A program made the position numbers and the translations under genes. This document shows, one piece after another, positions 42,578 through 51,235 of a stretch of 64,000 nucleotides of DNA. Source of the stretch: Corynebacterium sp. TAE3-ERU16 (GTDB taxonomy: Bacteria; Actinomycetota; Actinomycetes; Mycobacteriales; Mycobacteriaceae); assembly GCF_019209935.1 (NCBI RefSeq), contig NZ_JAHUTN010000001.1, positions 248,001-312,000 of the forward strand, written 5' to 3'. Every line of letters starts with the position of its first letter. The first letter of the stretch is position 1. The notes under the pieces were generated by a model. That model searched no databases. It was given only the letters and a program-made list of their open reading frames with translations, and was not told the origin of the DNA.

Positions 42578-43354
42578 ATGACAGATCAGTACCAGCGGAT
42601 GGCCGATGAACTCGCCGCCGCCTACCGCACCCGACGGCCCGTCGCCCCGCCCCGCACCGTGATCGACGGTCTCGACGTCGACGGCGCCTACCGCATCCAG
42701 CAGCTGACGGAGGCCGCGTTCACCGCCGCCGGTCAGCGGATCGCGGGCAGGAAGATCGGGCTCACCTCGGTCGCCATGCAGCAGCAGCTCGGTGTCGACA
42801 GCCCCGACTTCGGGTTCTTCACCGACGGGATGGTCCACCGCGCCGGCGAGCCGATCGCCGCGGGCCGGTTCATCGCGCCCCGGATCGAACCGGAGCTCGG
42901 TTTCCGGCTGGGCTCGGATCTGTCCGCGGACGCGACCTTCGACGATGTCGTCGCAGCCATCGATGAGACGTATCTCGCGGTGGAGATCATCGATTCCCGG
43001 GTCCGGGACTGGGACATCCGACTCGTGGACACCATCGCCGACAACGCGTCCTGCGGTGCGGTCGTCATCGGCGACTCTCCCGTCGACATCCCGGTGGATC
43101 AGCTCCCCTCGGTCACCGCGGCGATGCGCGTGGACGGCGAACTGACCGGCGAGGGCACCGGTGCCGCGGTCATGGGGCACCCACTCGAGCCACTGGTCTG
43201 GCTCGCGGGCGTCCTGGGCGGGCAGGGGGTCACGCTCCGGCGTGGCGACCTGATCCTCACCGGCAGCTTCTGCGCCGCCGCCCCCATCGCCCCCGGCACC
43301 GTCGTGGAGGTCGACTACGGATCTCTCGGAACCCTTACCACCTCCTTCACCTAA
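42578..43354 (+). CDS. mhpD: 2-hydroxypenta-2,4-dienoate (2-keto-4-pentenoate) hydratase
   Basis: MhpD adds water to 2-hydroxypentadienoate to give 4-hydroxy-2-oxopentanoate. The 258-aa protein has the family's [28 protein letters not shown] with the metal-binding acidic residues, and [12 protein letters not shown] and GDLILTGSF stretches. CAGGAG lies upstream, about 12 nt before the ATG. It is the third gene of operon B. Confidence 0.92.
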   Translation: MTDQYQRMADELAAAYRTRRPVAPPRTVIDGLDVDGAYRIQQLTEAAFTAAGQRIAGRKIGLTSVAMQQQLGVDSPDFGFFTDGMVHRAGEPIAAGRFIAPRIEPELGFRLGSDLSADATFDDVVAAIDETYLAVEIIDSRVRDWDIRLVDTIADNASCGAVVIGDSPVDIPVDQLPSVTAAMRVDGELTGEGTGAAVMGHPLEPLVWLAGVLGGQGVTLRRGDLILTGSFCAAAPIAPGTVVEVDYGSLGTLTTSFT

Positions 43355-43368
43355 AGGGAAGAAACCAC

Positions 43369-44319
43369 ATGAGCGACAAATACACCGCAGCCATCGTCGG
43401 CCCCGGGAACATCGGGACCGATCTGCTGATGAAGCTGCTGAAGAACTCCCGCAACATCGAACCCGTGTACATGATCGGCGTGGATCCGACCTCCGACGGT
43501 CTCGCCCGCGCAGAGAAGCTCGGCGTCGAGGCGTCACCGGGTGGTGTCGACTGGCTGCTCTCCCGTGACCGGCTACCGGACATCGTCTTCGAGGCGACCT
43601 CCGCCGGCGCGCACCGCGCGAACGCACCCCGGTACCGGGAGGCGGGTATCCGGGCCATCGACCTGACCCCGGCCGCCGTTGGCCCCCACCTGTGCCCGTC
43701 CGTGAACATGGACACGCTGCGCACGGTGGACAACGTCAACATGATCACCTGCGGTGGGCAGGCGACCACCCCGATCGTCGCCGCCGTCTCGAGGGTGGTG
43801 CCCGTCGAGTACGCGGAGATCGTGGCCTCCATCTCCTCCAGGTCCGCCGGACCGGGAACCCGCGCCAGCATCGACGAGTTCATGGCGACGACCTCGGCCG
43901 CCCTGGAGAAGGTGGGCGGCGCGAAACGCGCGAAGTCGATCCTCATCCTCAACCCGGTGGAACCGCCGATGCTCATGCGCAACACGGTCTACTGTGCCCT
44001 TCCCCCGGAGGCCGCGGAGCCCGGCCCGCTCCGGGACCGGATCCGTGAGTCCGTGCAGCAGATGGTCGCCGACGTCCAGAAGTACGTTCCCGGATACCAC
44101 CTCACGGCTGAACCCCAGTTCGACACCGCACGTGCCGACTGGCGGGGATGGGGCCGGGTGACCGTCCTCATTGAGGTACGGGGCGCCGCCGACTACCTGC
44201 CGGAGTACGCCGGAAACCTCGACATCATTACTGCGGCGGCGGTCGCGACCGCCGACACCTACGTCGATCTCCTCCGCCGGGACGACGCCGCCACCGCACC
44301 GGTCAGCGCAGCCCGGTGA
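43369..44319 (+). CDS. mhpF: Acetaldehyde dehydrogenase (acylating)
   Basis: MhpF oxidises acetaldehyde with NAD+ and CoA to acetyl-CoA and channels it from the partner aldolase MhpE. The 316-aa protein has the NAD-binding [12 protein letters not shown] and the catalytic cysteine in [22 protein letters not shown] lies upstream of the ATG, 14 nt after mhpD. Gene order F then E, with physical proximity, matches the known MhpE-MhpF complex. Confidence 0.95.
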   Translation: MSDKYTAAIVGPGNIGTDLLMKLLKNSRNIEPVYMIGVDPTSDGLARAEKLGVEASPGGVDWLLSRDRLPDIVFEATSAGAHRANAPRYREAGIRAIDLTPAAVGPHLCPSVNMDTLRTVDNVNMITCGGQATTPIVAAVSRVVPVEYAEIVASISSRSAGPGTRASIDEFMATTSAALEKVGGAKRAKSILILNPVEPPMLMRNTVYCALPPEAAEPGPLRDRIRESVQQMVADVQKYVPGYHLTAEPQFDTARADWRGWGRVTVLIEVRGAADYLPEYAGNLDIITAAAVATADTYVDLLRRDDAATAPVSAAR

Positions 44320-44345
44320 CCCCGACAGAGAAGAAGAGGACCGAC

Positions 44346-45356
44346 ATGACCAGGATAAGACTGAACGACACGACCCTCCGCGACGGTTCACACTCCGTCC
44401 GCCACCAGTACACACCGGAGCAGGTGCGCGCGGTCGTGCGGGCGCTGGATGACGCGAACATCGAGATGATCGAGGTCACCCACGGCGACGGCCTCGGCGG
44501 ATCGTCCTTCAACTACGGGTTCTCCCACACCAGTGATCTCGATCTGGTCGAGGTCGCGGTGGACGAGGCACGCAACGCGAAGATCGCGGTTCTCCTGCTC
44601 CCCGGACTCGGAACGGTGGCTGACCTGAAGGAGGCCCACGCGCGCGGTGCAGGAATGGTCCGCATCGCCACGCACTGCACCGAGGCGGACATCTCCGTCC
44701 GGCATTTCCAGGCCGCCCGCGAACTCGGGCTGGAGACGGGTGGCTTCCTGATGCTCTCCCACCGGATCAGCCCCGCGGAACTCGCCGCGCAGGCCAGGAT
44801 CATGGTGGACGCGGGATGCCAGTGCGTCTATGTCGTCGATTCCGCGGGAGCCCTGATCATGGAGCAGGCCGGGGACCGCGTGAAGGCGCTCGTCGATGAG
44901 ATCGGGGACGAGGCCCAGGTCGGTTTCCACGGGCACCAGAACATGTCCTTCGGGGTGGCGAACTCCGTGCTCGCGGTTCGCGCAGGGGCACGCCAGATCG
45001 ACGGATCACTCGCCGGGCTGGGTGCCGGTGCGGGCAACTCCCCCACCGAGGTCGTCGCCACGTCCTTCGCGGTCCTCGGGATCGAGACGGGCGTGGACGT
45101 GGAGAAGATCCAGGCGGCCGCCGAGGACGTCCTCAAGCCGATGGTCCCGCGGCTCCCCGCCATCGACCGCAGCTCCATCGTGCAGGGCCAGATGGGCGTC
45201 TACAGTTCCTTCCTGCTGCACGCCGAGCGGGCGAGTGAGCGCTACGGCGTCCCGACCGCGGAGATCCTGCGCGAGGTCGGTCGCCGGGGTTACGTCGGTG
45301 GCCAGGAGGACATGATCATCGACGTGGCGGTGCATCTGAGCGACTCCGCCGCCTGA
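44346..45356 (+). CDS. mhpE: 4-hydroxy-2-oxovalerate aldolase
   Basis: MhpE splits 4-hydroxy-2-oxopentanoate into pyruvate and acetaldehyde. The 336-aa DRE-TIM metalloenzyme has LNDTTLRDGSHSVRHQYT, the GHQNMSFGVAN metal-ligand HxH region (FHGHQN) and AGLGAGAGNSPTE. The ATG at 44346 is chosen because a purine-rich site (AGAAGAAGAGGA) ends 5 nt upstream; an earlier in-frame start overlaps the mhpF stop. Last gene of operon B. Confidence 0.95.
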   Translation: MTRIRLNDTTLRDGSHSVRHQYTPEQVRAVVRALDDANIEMIEVTHGDGLGGSSFNYGFSHTSDLDLVEVAVDEARNAKIAVLLLPGLGTVADLKEAHARGAGMVRIATHCTEADISVRHFQAARELGLETGGFLMLSHRISPAELAAQARIMVDAGCQCVYVVDSAGALIMEQAGDRVKALVDEIGDEAQVGFHGHQNMSFGVANSVLAVRAGARQIDGSLAGLGAGAGNSPTEVVATSFAVLGIETGVDVEKIQAAAEDVLKPMVPRLPAIDRSSIVQGQMGVYSSFLLHAERASERYGVPTAEILREVGRRGYVGGQEDMIIDVAVHLSDSAA

Positions 45357-45466
45357 CCCGCCGTTCACACCCCGTTTCCCGGTGGAGAACGTAGGGATCG
45401 CGTACACACCGGTTCCCGGCGGGCGACCGCTCCCCCGCTCGCGCATGGTGGGCCCGGGGACCCGGA

Positions 45467-46264
45467 TCAGGCGGAGGACGCCATCTGCTCCTGCTGCATC
45501 TGGTGGAAGAGAACGGCCTTCCCGGCCGCGGCACAGATTCGTTTCAGGGCCGGAATGTGCACCCCGGGATCGAACTGGCTGGTGGGGCCGGACACCGACA
45601 TGGCGGCCACCGGCAGGTTGTAGCGACCGTAGATCGGCGCGGCGACACAGCTCAGTCCGACGAGGATCTCCTGGCGGTCGAACGCGACCCCGTCGCGCCG
45701 GACCTGCCCGAGCTCCTCGCGGAACTCGTCCGGGTCCGTGATCGTGTAGGGGGTCCACCGGTGCAGCCCGCCCTTGATGGCGGCCTCGATCCGCATCTCG
45801 TCCCAGGCCATCAGGGCCTTGCCCACTCCCGTGCAGTAGGCCGGGGCCCTGCCCCCGATCCGCGACGGGGAGGTGACCCGCCGCGCGGAGAAGAGCTTGT
45901 TGACGTAGACCACCTCGTTCCCCTGGAGGAACGCGAGATGGACCGTCTGGCGGGTCTCCTCGAAGAGTCCGGCGAGGAAGGGGGTGAGCACCTCACTGAT
46001 GAACTCGGTGTGCCGTGAACCGCGTTCGCTCGTCAGCTCGTAGCAGAGCGGCCCGAGGCGGTAGACCTCACCGGCCCGTTCCACGGCGCCGTTCGCGACC
46101 AGTGTGCTCAGCAGACGGTGTGCCGTGGACTTGGGCAGGTCGGCCCGGCGAGCCAGTTCGCTGACCCCGACGCCGAGTGAGTCGTTGTCGCTGAAGCTCC
46201 GGAGCAGGCTGAATGCCTTGTCCACCGCGCTACGGGGATCGGACTGGGGGCTGGTGGGCGTCAT
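45467..46264 (-). CDS. IclR-family transcriptional regulator of the aromatic island
   Basis: The 265-aa protein has an N-terminal winged helix-turn-helix (GVSELARRADLPKSTAHRLLSTL region, in part) and a C-terminal IclR effector domain with VVYVNKLFSARRV, YCTGVGKALMAW and CVAAPIYGRYNLPVAAMSVSGP. IclR regulators of aromatic catabolism often activate in response to the substrate. It lies between operons B and C, divergent from C, and a degraded copy of the GTTCC-N7-GGAAC motif precedes it, suggesting autoregulation. The ATG at 46264 follows AGGAGAAG by about 6 nt; an upstream in-frame ATG is less likely. Confidence 0.88.
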   Translation of the reverse strand: MTPTSPQSDPRSAVDKAFSLLRSFSDNDSLGVGVSELARRADLPKSTAHRLLSTLVANGAVERAGEVYRLGPLCYELTSERGSRHTEFISEVLTPFLAGLFEETRQTVHLAFLQGNEVVYVNKLFSARRVTSPSRIGGRAPAYCTGVGKALMAWDEMRIEAAIKGGLHRWTPYTITDPDEFREELGQVRRDGVAFDRQEILVGLSCVAAPIYGRYNLPVAAMSVSGPTSQFDPGVHIPALKRICAAAGKAVLFHQMQQEQMASSA

Positions 46265-46355
46265 CGGTTCTTCTCCTGGTGAAACATCGTCCTGGCGGTC
46301 GTGGCGACCCATTGCCACTTATTGTGCTCGCCGTCACACAACCATGTCGGGAACC

Positions 46356-46372
46356 GTTCCACGATGCGGCAC
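46356..46372. promoter_or_regulatory. Degenerate IclR-type site upstream of iclR
   Basis: GTTCC-ACGATGC-GGCAC keeps the first half, the A...C spacer ends and the 7-nt spacing of the motif before operons A, B and C; the second half has two changes. It lies about 100 bp before the iclR start. Confidence 0.4.
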
Positions 46373-46694
46373 AGCGGCGGGGGTACCACCCGAACCCCAC
46401 CCCTTCGACGGAAATCGGGCGACGACGTGGAGCAAGGTTATCCCGAACACAGCGCGTACGAGGCACGGATCGCTCCATCAGGGGGAGGCTTTCGGGAGCG
46501 CGGGACGACACGGGATCGCTGTGTGACCCAAAGTTGGAACGGCGAAACAATCGGTAATCGGGGGCCCCCGCAGCAGACGACCACCTGGCGGGAGATGACC
46601 GACGCAAAGCCTTCCTGACCAGGCACTTCCCCGACCCGGGGGAAGCCCACCACCGAAAGTCCGGCGAACACTGTTACATCCGGGCGGCGGGGCC
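46373..46694. other. Intergenic stretch between iclR and operon C, no gene
   Basis: About 320 nt without a supportable gene on either strand. It holds the divergent upstream regions of iclR and operon C. Frames that cross it lack ribosome sites. Confidence 0.4.
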
Positions 46695-46711
46695 GTTCCA
46701 TCCAGCGGAAC
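46695..46711. promoter_or_regulatory. IclR-type operator upstream of operon C
   Basis: GTTCC-ATCCAGC-GGAAC, with outer CC/GG pairing. It matches the sites at 34807 and 40525 in both arms, in the 7-nt spacer, and in the first and last spacer bases. Confidence 0.6.
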
Positions 46712-46761
46712 GGGACCTGACCCGCGGCCAACTGTGTCGGCAAGCTGTAGCCACATCCAGA

Positions 46762-46777
46762 TGTGAGTCATATAACA
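46762..46777. promoter_or_regulatory. GlxR-like (CRP) site overlapping the operon C promoter
   Basis: TGTGAGTCATATAACA matches 10 of 12 defined bases of the coryneform GlxR consensus TGTGA-N2-TA-N2-TCACA. It overlaps TATAAC (46771-46776), the best -10 candidate, so catabolite control of operon C is plausible. Confidence 0.4.
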
Positions 46778-46870
46778 CCCACCCCTGCCGGACCCGATCG
46801 TCACCAGACTCACCCCACAGTCCAGACCGGTTCCGGCGCACTGAACAGACGAGGAGATGAGACCTTCACC

Positions 46871-48196
46871 GTGTCTGCATCCACCAGCCCACTTCCCCGC
46901 GGAACCCTGTCCCGCCCCGCCGGCCTCGATCAACCCCTCGACGTCTCCGGGATGGTCGACCCGGACGGTGGCCTGATCGACCGCCGGATCTTCGCCGATC
47001 AGCAGGTCTACCAGCAGGAGATGCGCCGGATCTTCGCCCGGAGCTGGCTGTTCATCGCCCACGAGGACCAGCTCCGGAAACCCGGTGACTTCTTCCAGAC
47101 GTACATGGGCGAGGATCCCGTCATCGCGACCATGAACAAGAAACGCGAGTACCGGGTCCTGCTCAACAACTGCCGCCACCGCGGCGCCCGCGTCTGCCGC
47201 GCGGACCAGGGCAAGACCAAGAACTTCACCTGCACCTACCACGGGTGGGCCTACGACCTGGATGGCAACCTGTCCAACGTCCCCGCCCAGGACTCCTACC
47301 CGGACACCTTCAACCCCGCCGACTGGGGCCTGGTCACCGCTCCCCGCGTGGAGAGCTACAAGGGGCTGATCTTCGCGAACTGGGACGCGGACGCGGAACC
47401 GCTCGAGGACGCCCTCGGCGATATGAAATGGTACATCGACGCGTTCATGGACCGCGATCCGGAAGGCACGTGTGTCGTCGGCGGTGTCACGAAGTGGGTC
47501 CTCGAGGGCAACTGGAAGCTCGCCGCCGAACAGTTCGCCACCGACTGGTACCACGTCAACATGTCCCACGCCTCCGCGCTGATGGTCATGTCCCCCACCG
47601 GCAAGGGACCGAAGAAGGAGATCGCCCAGCGGTCCGGGCGCCAGTACACCGACGACCACGGCAACGGCGCCGGTTTCCCCGTGCACCCGAGGAACCGGTT
47701 CGACGCCCAGCCGGTCCACGAGTACTACGACTACGACTTCCTCAGGGAGCGCCTCTCCCCGGAGCAGGTCACCGGCCCCCTGACCAACGGGCACGCCACC
47801 GTGTTCCCGAACTTCTCCTACCTCCCGGTCAACGGCTCGATCCGCGTGTGGCACCCCAAGGGGCCCGACCGGATGGAGGTCTGGTCCTGGACTGTCCTGG
47901 ACAAGTCGATGCCCGAGGACGTCCGCCGCGCGCAGCGGCTCTACAACCTCCGCACCTTCGGTCCCTCCGGGATCTTCGAGCAGGACGACGGGGAGAACTG
48001 GTCCGAGTGCCAGGCCAACGCCCACGCCTTCATGGTCGGGAACACCGCCCTGAACTACCAGATGGGCATCGGCACCGAAAAGGAGGAACCGGGATACCCG
48101 GGAACCACCTCCGAGCTCTACTCCGACGCCGCCGGCCGGGGACTCTACCGCCGCTGGCGCGAACTGATGTCCACCCCGGCCTGGCACGAAGCCTGA
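46871..48196 (+). CDS. Rieske aromatic-ring dioxygenase, large (alpha) subunit
   Basis: The 441-aa catalytic subunit has the Rieske ligands CRHRGARVC and CTYHGWAYD, and mononuclear iron ligands in TDWYHVNMSH with the carboxylate near EQDDGENW. Length is typical, with no tail like that of the first alpha subunit. The start is taken as GTG 46871; GAGGAG lies 14 nt upstream, somewhat far. The frame also has a GTG at 46763, but that lies upstream of the probable -10 and is unlikely to be transcribed. It heads operon C with its own ferredoxin, reductase, beta subunit and dihydrodiol dehydrogenase, the full set of a three-component dioxygenase. Confidence 0.88.
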   Translation: MSASTSPLPRGTLSRPAGLDQPLDVSGMVDPDGGLIDRRIFADQQVYQQEMRRIFARSWLFIAHEDQLRKPGDFFQTYMGEDPVIATMNKKREYRVLLNNCRHRGARVCRADQGKTKNFTCTYHGWAYDLDGNLSNVPAQDSYPDTFNPADWGLVTAPRVESYKGLIFANWDADAEPLEDALGDMKWYIDAFMDRDPEGTCVVGGVTKWVLEGNWKLAAEQFATDWYHVNMSHASALMVMSPTGKGPKKEIAQRSGRQYTDDHGNGAGFPVHPRNRFDAQPVHEYYDYDFLRERLSPEQVTGPLTNGHATVFPNFSYLPVNGSIRVWHPKGPDRMEVWSWTVLDKSMPEDVRRAQRLYNLRTFGPSGIFEQDDGENWSECQANAHAFMVGNTALNYQMGIGTEKEEPGYPGTTSELYSDAAGRGLYRRWRELMSTPAWHEA

Positions 48197-48230
48197 TCCG
48201 AGCAGCCCCTCATTTCCGAAAGGTCCGAAC

Positions 48231-48584
48231 ATGTCTGAACCCATCAAAGTCGGCACAGTCGACGACATCGATCAGGAAGAGGCCCTGGTGGTCCCGCCGG
48301 AGACCTCGGGCCACCCGGTCGGTATCGCGGTCTTCCACACCGATGAAGACGAATTCTACGCACTCGACGACATCTGCACGCACGCCGACGCATCCCTCGC
48401 CGACGGGTGGATCGAAGGCCGTGAGGTCGAGTGTCCCATGCACGCCGGCAAGTTCTGCCTGAAGTCCGGCAAGGTCCTCTCGATGCCCGCCGTCGAGGAC
48501 ACCAACACTCACAAGGTGGAGATCCGGGACGACGAAATCTGGCTCTACCCGGGCGTCCCCGCGGAGGAGCACGACGATGAGTGA
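48231..48584 (+). CDS. Rieske-type ferredoxin of the dioxygenase system
   Basis: This 117-aa electron carrier has a Rieske [2Fe-2S] site: CTHADASLADG and CPMHAGKFCLKSG, each giving one Cys and one His. It passes electrons from the reductase to the oxygenase alpha subunit. GAAAGG precedes the ATG. The reductase start lies inside its last codons. As the only ferredoxin in the island it probably also serves the oxygenase of operon A. Confidence 0.93.
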   Translation: MSEPIKVGTVDDIDQEEALVVPPETSGHPVGIAVFHTDEDEFYALDDICTHADASLADGWIEGREVECPMHAGKFCLKSGKVLSMPAVEDTNTHKVEIRDDEIWLYPGVPAEEHDDE

Positions 48585-49809
48585 CCCCCAGACACGGAAC
48601 CCCGAATCCGTGACCGTGATCGGCGGCGGCGTCGGCGGCTTCACCGTCGCCAGTGAACTCCGCAACCACGGCTACACCGGCCCGGTCACCATCATCGATC
48701 CCGAGGGCCACCCCTACGACCGACCGCCGCTGTCCAAGGAGATGCTCACCGGAGAGAAGAACGCCGAACAGCTGCTCCTCGCGGCCCGCAGCTGGTACGG
48801 GGACAATGACGTCGAACTGCTCCGCGACTCGGTCGTGCGCATCGACCCGGAGAGCCGGAAGCTGGTGCTGGAGGATTCCGGGGAACGCCCCTTCCACGAT
48901 CTCGTCATCGCGACCGGCGGCCTTCCCCGGCAGCTTCCCGTCCCCGGTTTCGACAACCCCGATCTCCTGGTGCTGCGCAGCATCGACGACGCCCGGGCAC
49001 TGCGCCAGAAGCTGAAGCGCGGGACCCACCTGGCGATCATCGGCGCAGGCCTGATCGGTGCCGAGGTCGCGTCCTCGGCACTCAGCCTGGGGGCGCGGGT
49101 GACCCTCATCGATCCCGCCCCGATCGCGCTCGTTCCCGCGGTCGGCCCGGAGATCGCCCACCGGCTCCACGACCTGCACGCCGCACACGACGTCACCTAC
49201 CTGCAGGGAATGACCACCGCCGTGCACGGTAACGACGGCGCCTTCACCATCGACATCGACGGACACGACAGCGTCGAGGCCGACTGCGTGCTCCTCGCGG
49301 TGGGCATCGTCGCCGAAGAGCGCCTCGCCCAGTCCGCCGAACTCGACTGCGACGGCGGCATCCTGGTCGACTCCGCGCAACGGACGACGGCGGACGGCAT
49401 CTGGGCCGTGGGCGACTGCGCCCGACTGCGCACCCCCGACGGCCACCTCGAGCGTCGCCACGAGCACTGGGAATCCGCGGTGTTCGAGGCACAGACGGCC
49501 GCCGCGTCGATTCTCGGCCGTCCGCTGCCGGAGCACGGTGCGAGCTGGTTCTGGACCGACCGTTACGGGGTCCACGTCGAGTGCGTCGGCTCCATGACCG
49601 CCGAGGGGACCACGGTCGTCCGACCCGACGCCGACGGCAACCCCGGCATCGTGTTCCGACTGAACCCGGACGGGACCATGGCCGGGTGCGCCGCCTACGA
49701 CAACGGCATGGCCGTCCGGGCGGCCCGGCGGATCATCGACCGCGGCATCGTCGCGGACCCGGAGAAACTCGCCGATCCGGGAATCAACATCAAGAAACTC
49801 GCCCGGTGA
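48577..49809 (+). CDS. Ferredoxin reductase (FAD/NADH) of the dioxygenase system
   Basis: The 410-aa flavoprotein is of the BphG/HcaD type. It has the FAD motif VIGGGVGGFTVASEL, the RPPLSKEML segment, the NAD motif IIGAGLIGAEVASSAL and the GIWAVGDCARL stretch near residue 270. It oxidises NADH and reduces the Rieske ferredoxin. Its ATG overlaps the ferredoxin gene by 8 nt, giving coupled expression. Confidence 0.93.
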   Translation: MSDPQTRNPESVTVIGGGVGGFTVASELRNHGYTGPVTIIDPEGHPYDRPPLSKEMLTGEKNAEQLLLAARSWYGDNDVELLRDSVVRIDPESRKLVLEDSGERPFHDLVIATGGLPRQLPVPGFDNPDLLVLRSIDDARALRQKLKRGTHLAIIGAGLIGAEVASSALSLGARVTLIDPAPIALVPAVGPEIAHRLHDLHAAHDVTYLQGMTTAVHGNDGAFTIDIDGHDSVEADCVLLAVGIVAEERLAQSAELDCDGGILVDSAQRTTADGIWAVGDCARLRTPDGHLERRHEHWESAVFEAQTAAASILGRPLPEHGASWFWTDRYGVHVECVGSMTAEGTTVVRPDADGNPGIVFRLNPDGTMAGCAAYDNGMAVRAARRIIDRGIVADPEKLADPGINIKKLAR

Positions 49810-49837
49810 CCGACCGGACGCGGAGAAGGAGAACACC

Positions 49838-50398
49838 ATGACCGACTACCTGCGACGCGAAGACATCACCGTCGGCGAGCGCGTGGACCACGCCCTCTAC
49901 TACGAACTCGTCAACTTCTACAACGACGAGGCGGACCTCCTCGACGAGGGGCGGTACGTCGACTGGCTCGAGCACTTCGCACCCGACCTCTACTACTGGG
50001 CCCCCACCCGGACGAACCGGCTCCGCCGCCAACAGGCACTCGCGATCGCCGGGCCGGACGAGGCCGCATTCTACGACGAGACCCACGATTCCCTGGCCTG
50101 GCGCATCCGCCGCTTCGACTCCGGAATGGCCTGGGCGGAGGACCCGCCGTCACGGACCCGGCACCTCATCACCAACCTGAGTGCCCGACACGCGAGCGGC
50201 GAAGACGAACCCGACATCATCGAGGTCCGGACCAACTTCCTGGTGTGGCGGACCCGCCTGGAACGCGAACGCGACATCTTCGTCGGCACGCGCACGGACC
50301 TGGTGCGCCGGACCGACGAGGGCTTCCGGATCTTCGACCGCCGGATCCTCCTCGACATCAACGTGCTGCCGAGCAAGAACATCTCCACGTTCTTCTAG
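49838..50398 (+). CDS. Rieske dioxygenase small (beta) subunit
   Basis: This 186-aa beta subunit has VDHALYYELVNFYNDEADLLD, HFAPDLYYWAPTRTNR, SRTRHLITNLSARH and a C terminus ending STFF. It is paralogous to the beta subunit of operon A. GAAGGAGAA lies upstream. Separation of alpha and beta genes by ferredoxin and reductase is unusual compared with the normal alpha-beta-ferredoxin-reductase order. Confidence 0.92.
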   Translation: MTDYLRREDITVGERVDHALYYELVNFYNDEADLLDEGRYVDWLEHFAPDLYYWAPTRTNRLRRQQALAIAGPDEAAFYDETHDSLAWRIRRFDSGMAWAEDPPSRTRHLITNLSARHASGEDEPDIIEVRTNFLVWRTRLERERDIFVGTRTDLVRRTDEGFRIFDRRILLDINVLPSKNISTFF

Positions 50399-50410
50399 AG
50401 AGGAGACACC

Positions 50411-51235
50411 ATGACACCAGGCAGAACGACACTGATCACCGGCGCCGGCTCCGGGCTGGGGGCGGCACTGGCCGCACGCTTCGCCCGGGAGGGCTCCAAC
50501 GTCGCGGTCCTCGACATCGACCTGGACAGGGCCCGCGCCGTCGCCGCGGACATCGAGGCCGAAGGCGGATCCGCACTCCCGCTCGCCGCCGATGTCCGGA
50601 CGGCGGCGGACCTGCACGCCGCGGTCGATGAGACCCTCGGTGCCTTCGGGCGCCTCGACACGGTCATCCCCAACGCGGGGATCTGGGACTACCAGCGCTC
50701 CGTCGCCCGCCTGGGCGGCGAGGAACTCTCGGCCATGTTCGACGAGATCTTCGCCGTCAACGTCAAGGGCTATCTCCTCACCGTCGAAGCGACCTGGCGG
50801 GAGCTCGTCAAGACCCGCGGCTCGATCGTGATGACCCTGTCCAACGCGTCCTTCTACGCCGACGGCGGCGGCCCGGTCTACACGGCCAGCAAGTTCGCCG
50901 ACCGGGGCCTCATGCTCCAGTTCGCCCACGAACTGGCGCCCAAGGTCCGGGTCAACGGCGTCGCCGTCGGCGGCATGCAGACCGATCTCCGCGGCCCCAA
51001 GGCGATCGGCCTCGACTCACGGAGCTTCTCCGACACCATCGGACGCCGCTCCGGAACCGCGAACCCCTACATCCCGCTCCACGACATCTCCACGGATCCC
51101 GCGGGATTCACCGGCCCCTACGTCCTGCTCGCGTCACCCACCGACGCCGGCGCGGTCACGGGCGCCATCATCAACGCCGACGGCGGAATCGCCGCCCGAG
51201 GCTTCAGAAACTCAGCAGGAGGCGATGACCTGTGA
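50411..51235 (+). CDS. cis-Dihydrodiol dehydrogenase (SDR family)
   Basis: The 274-aa short-chain dehydrogenase has the NAD-binding TLITGAGSGLGAALA, NAGIW, a catalytic Ser near TLSNASFYADGGG and the YTASKFA tyrosine-lysine pair. It resembles BphB/HcaB-type enzymes that oxidise a cis-dihydrodiol to a catechol, restoring aromaticity after dioxygenation. The GAGAGGAGA site lies upstream. Its position right after the oxygenase components supports the assignment. The resulting catechol is the expected substrate for MhpB. Confidence 0.88.
   Translation: MTPGRTTLITGAGSGLGAALAARFAREGSNVAVLDIDLDRARAVAADIEAEGGSALPLAADVRTAADLHAAVDETLGAFGRLDTVIPNAGIWDYQRSVARLGGEELSAMFDEIFAVNVKGYLLTVEATWRELVKTRGSIVMTLSNASFYADGGGPVYTASKFADRGLMLQFAHELAPKVRVNGVAVGGMQTDLRGPKAIGLDSRSFSDTIGRRSGTANPYIPLHDISTDPAGFTGPYVLLASPTDAGAVTGAIINADGGIAARGFRNSAGGDDL

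Noticed and set aside
46763-46870. GTG at 46763 as start of the operon C Rieske alpha subunit
   Set aside because: It lies upstream of the best -10 (TATAAC, 46771-46776) and would add a Pro/Thr/Gly-rich extension not typical of the family; GTG 46871 is preferred, though its ribosome site is distant.
46478-48268. 596-aa minus-strand open frame across operon C promoter and the Rieske alpha gene
   Set aside because: Antisense to a gene with intact Rieske and iron-site motifs; low-complexity Gly/Val composition.
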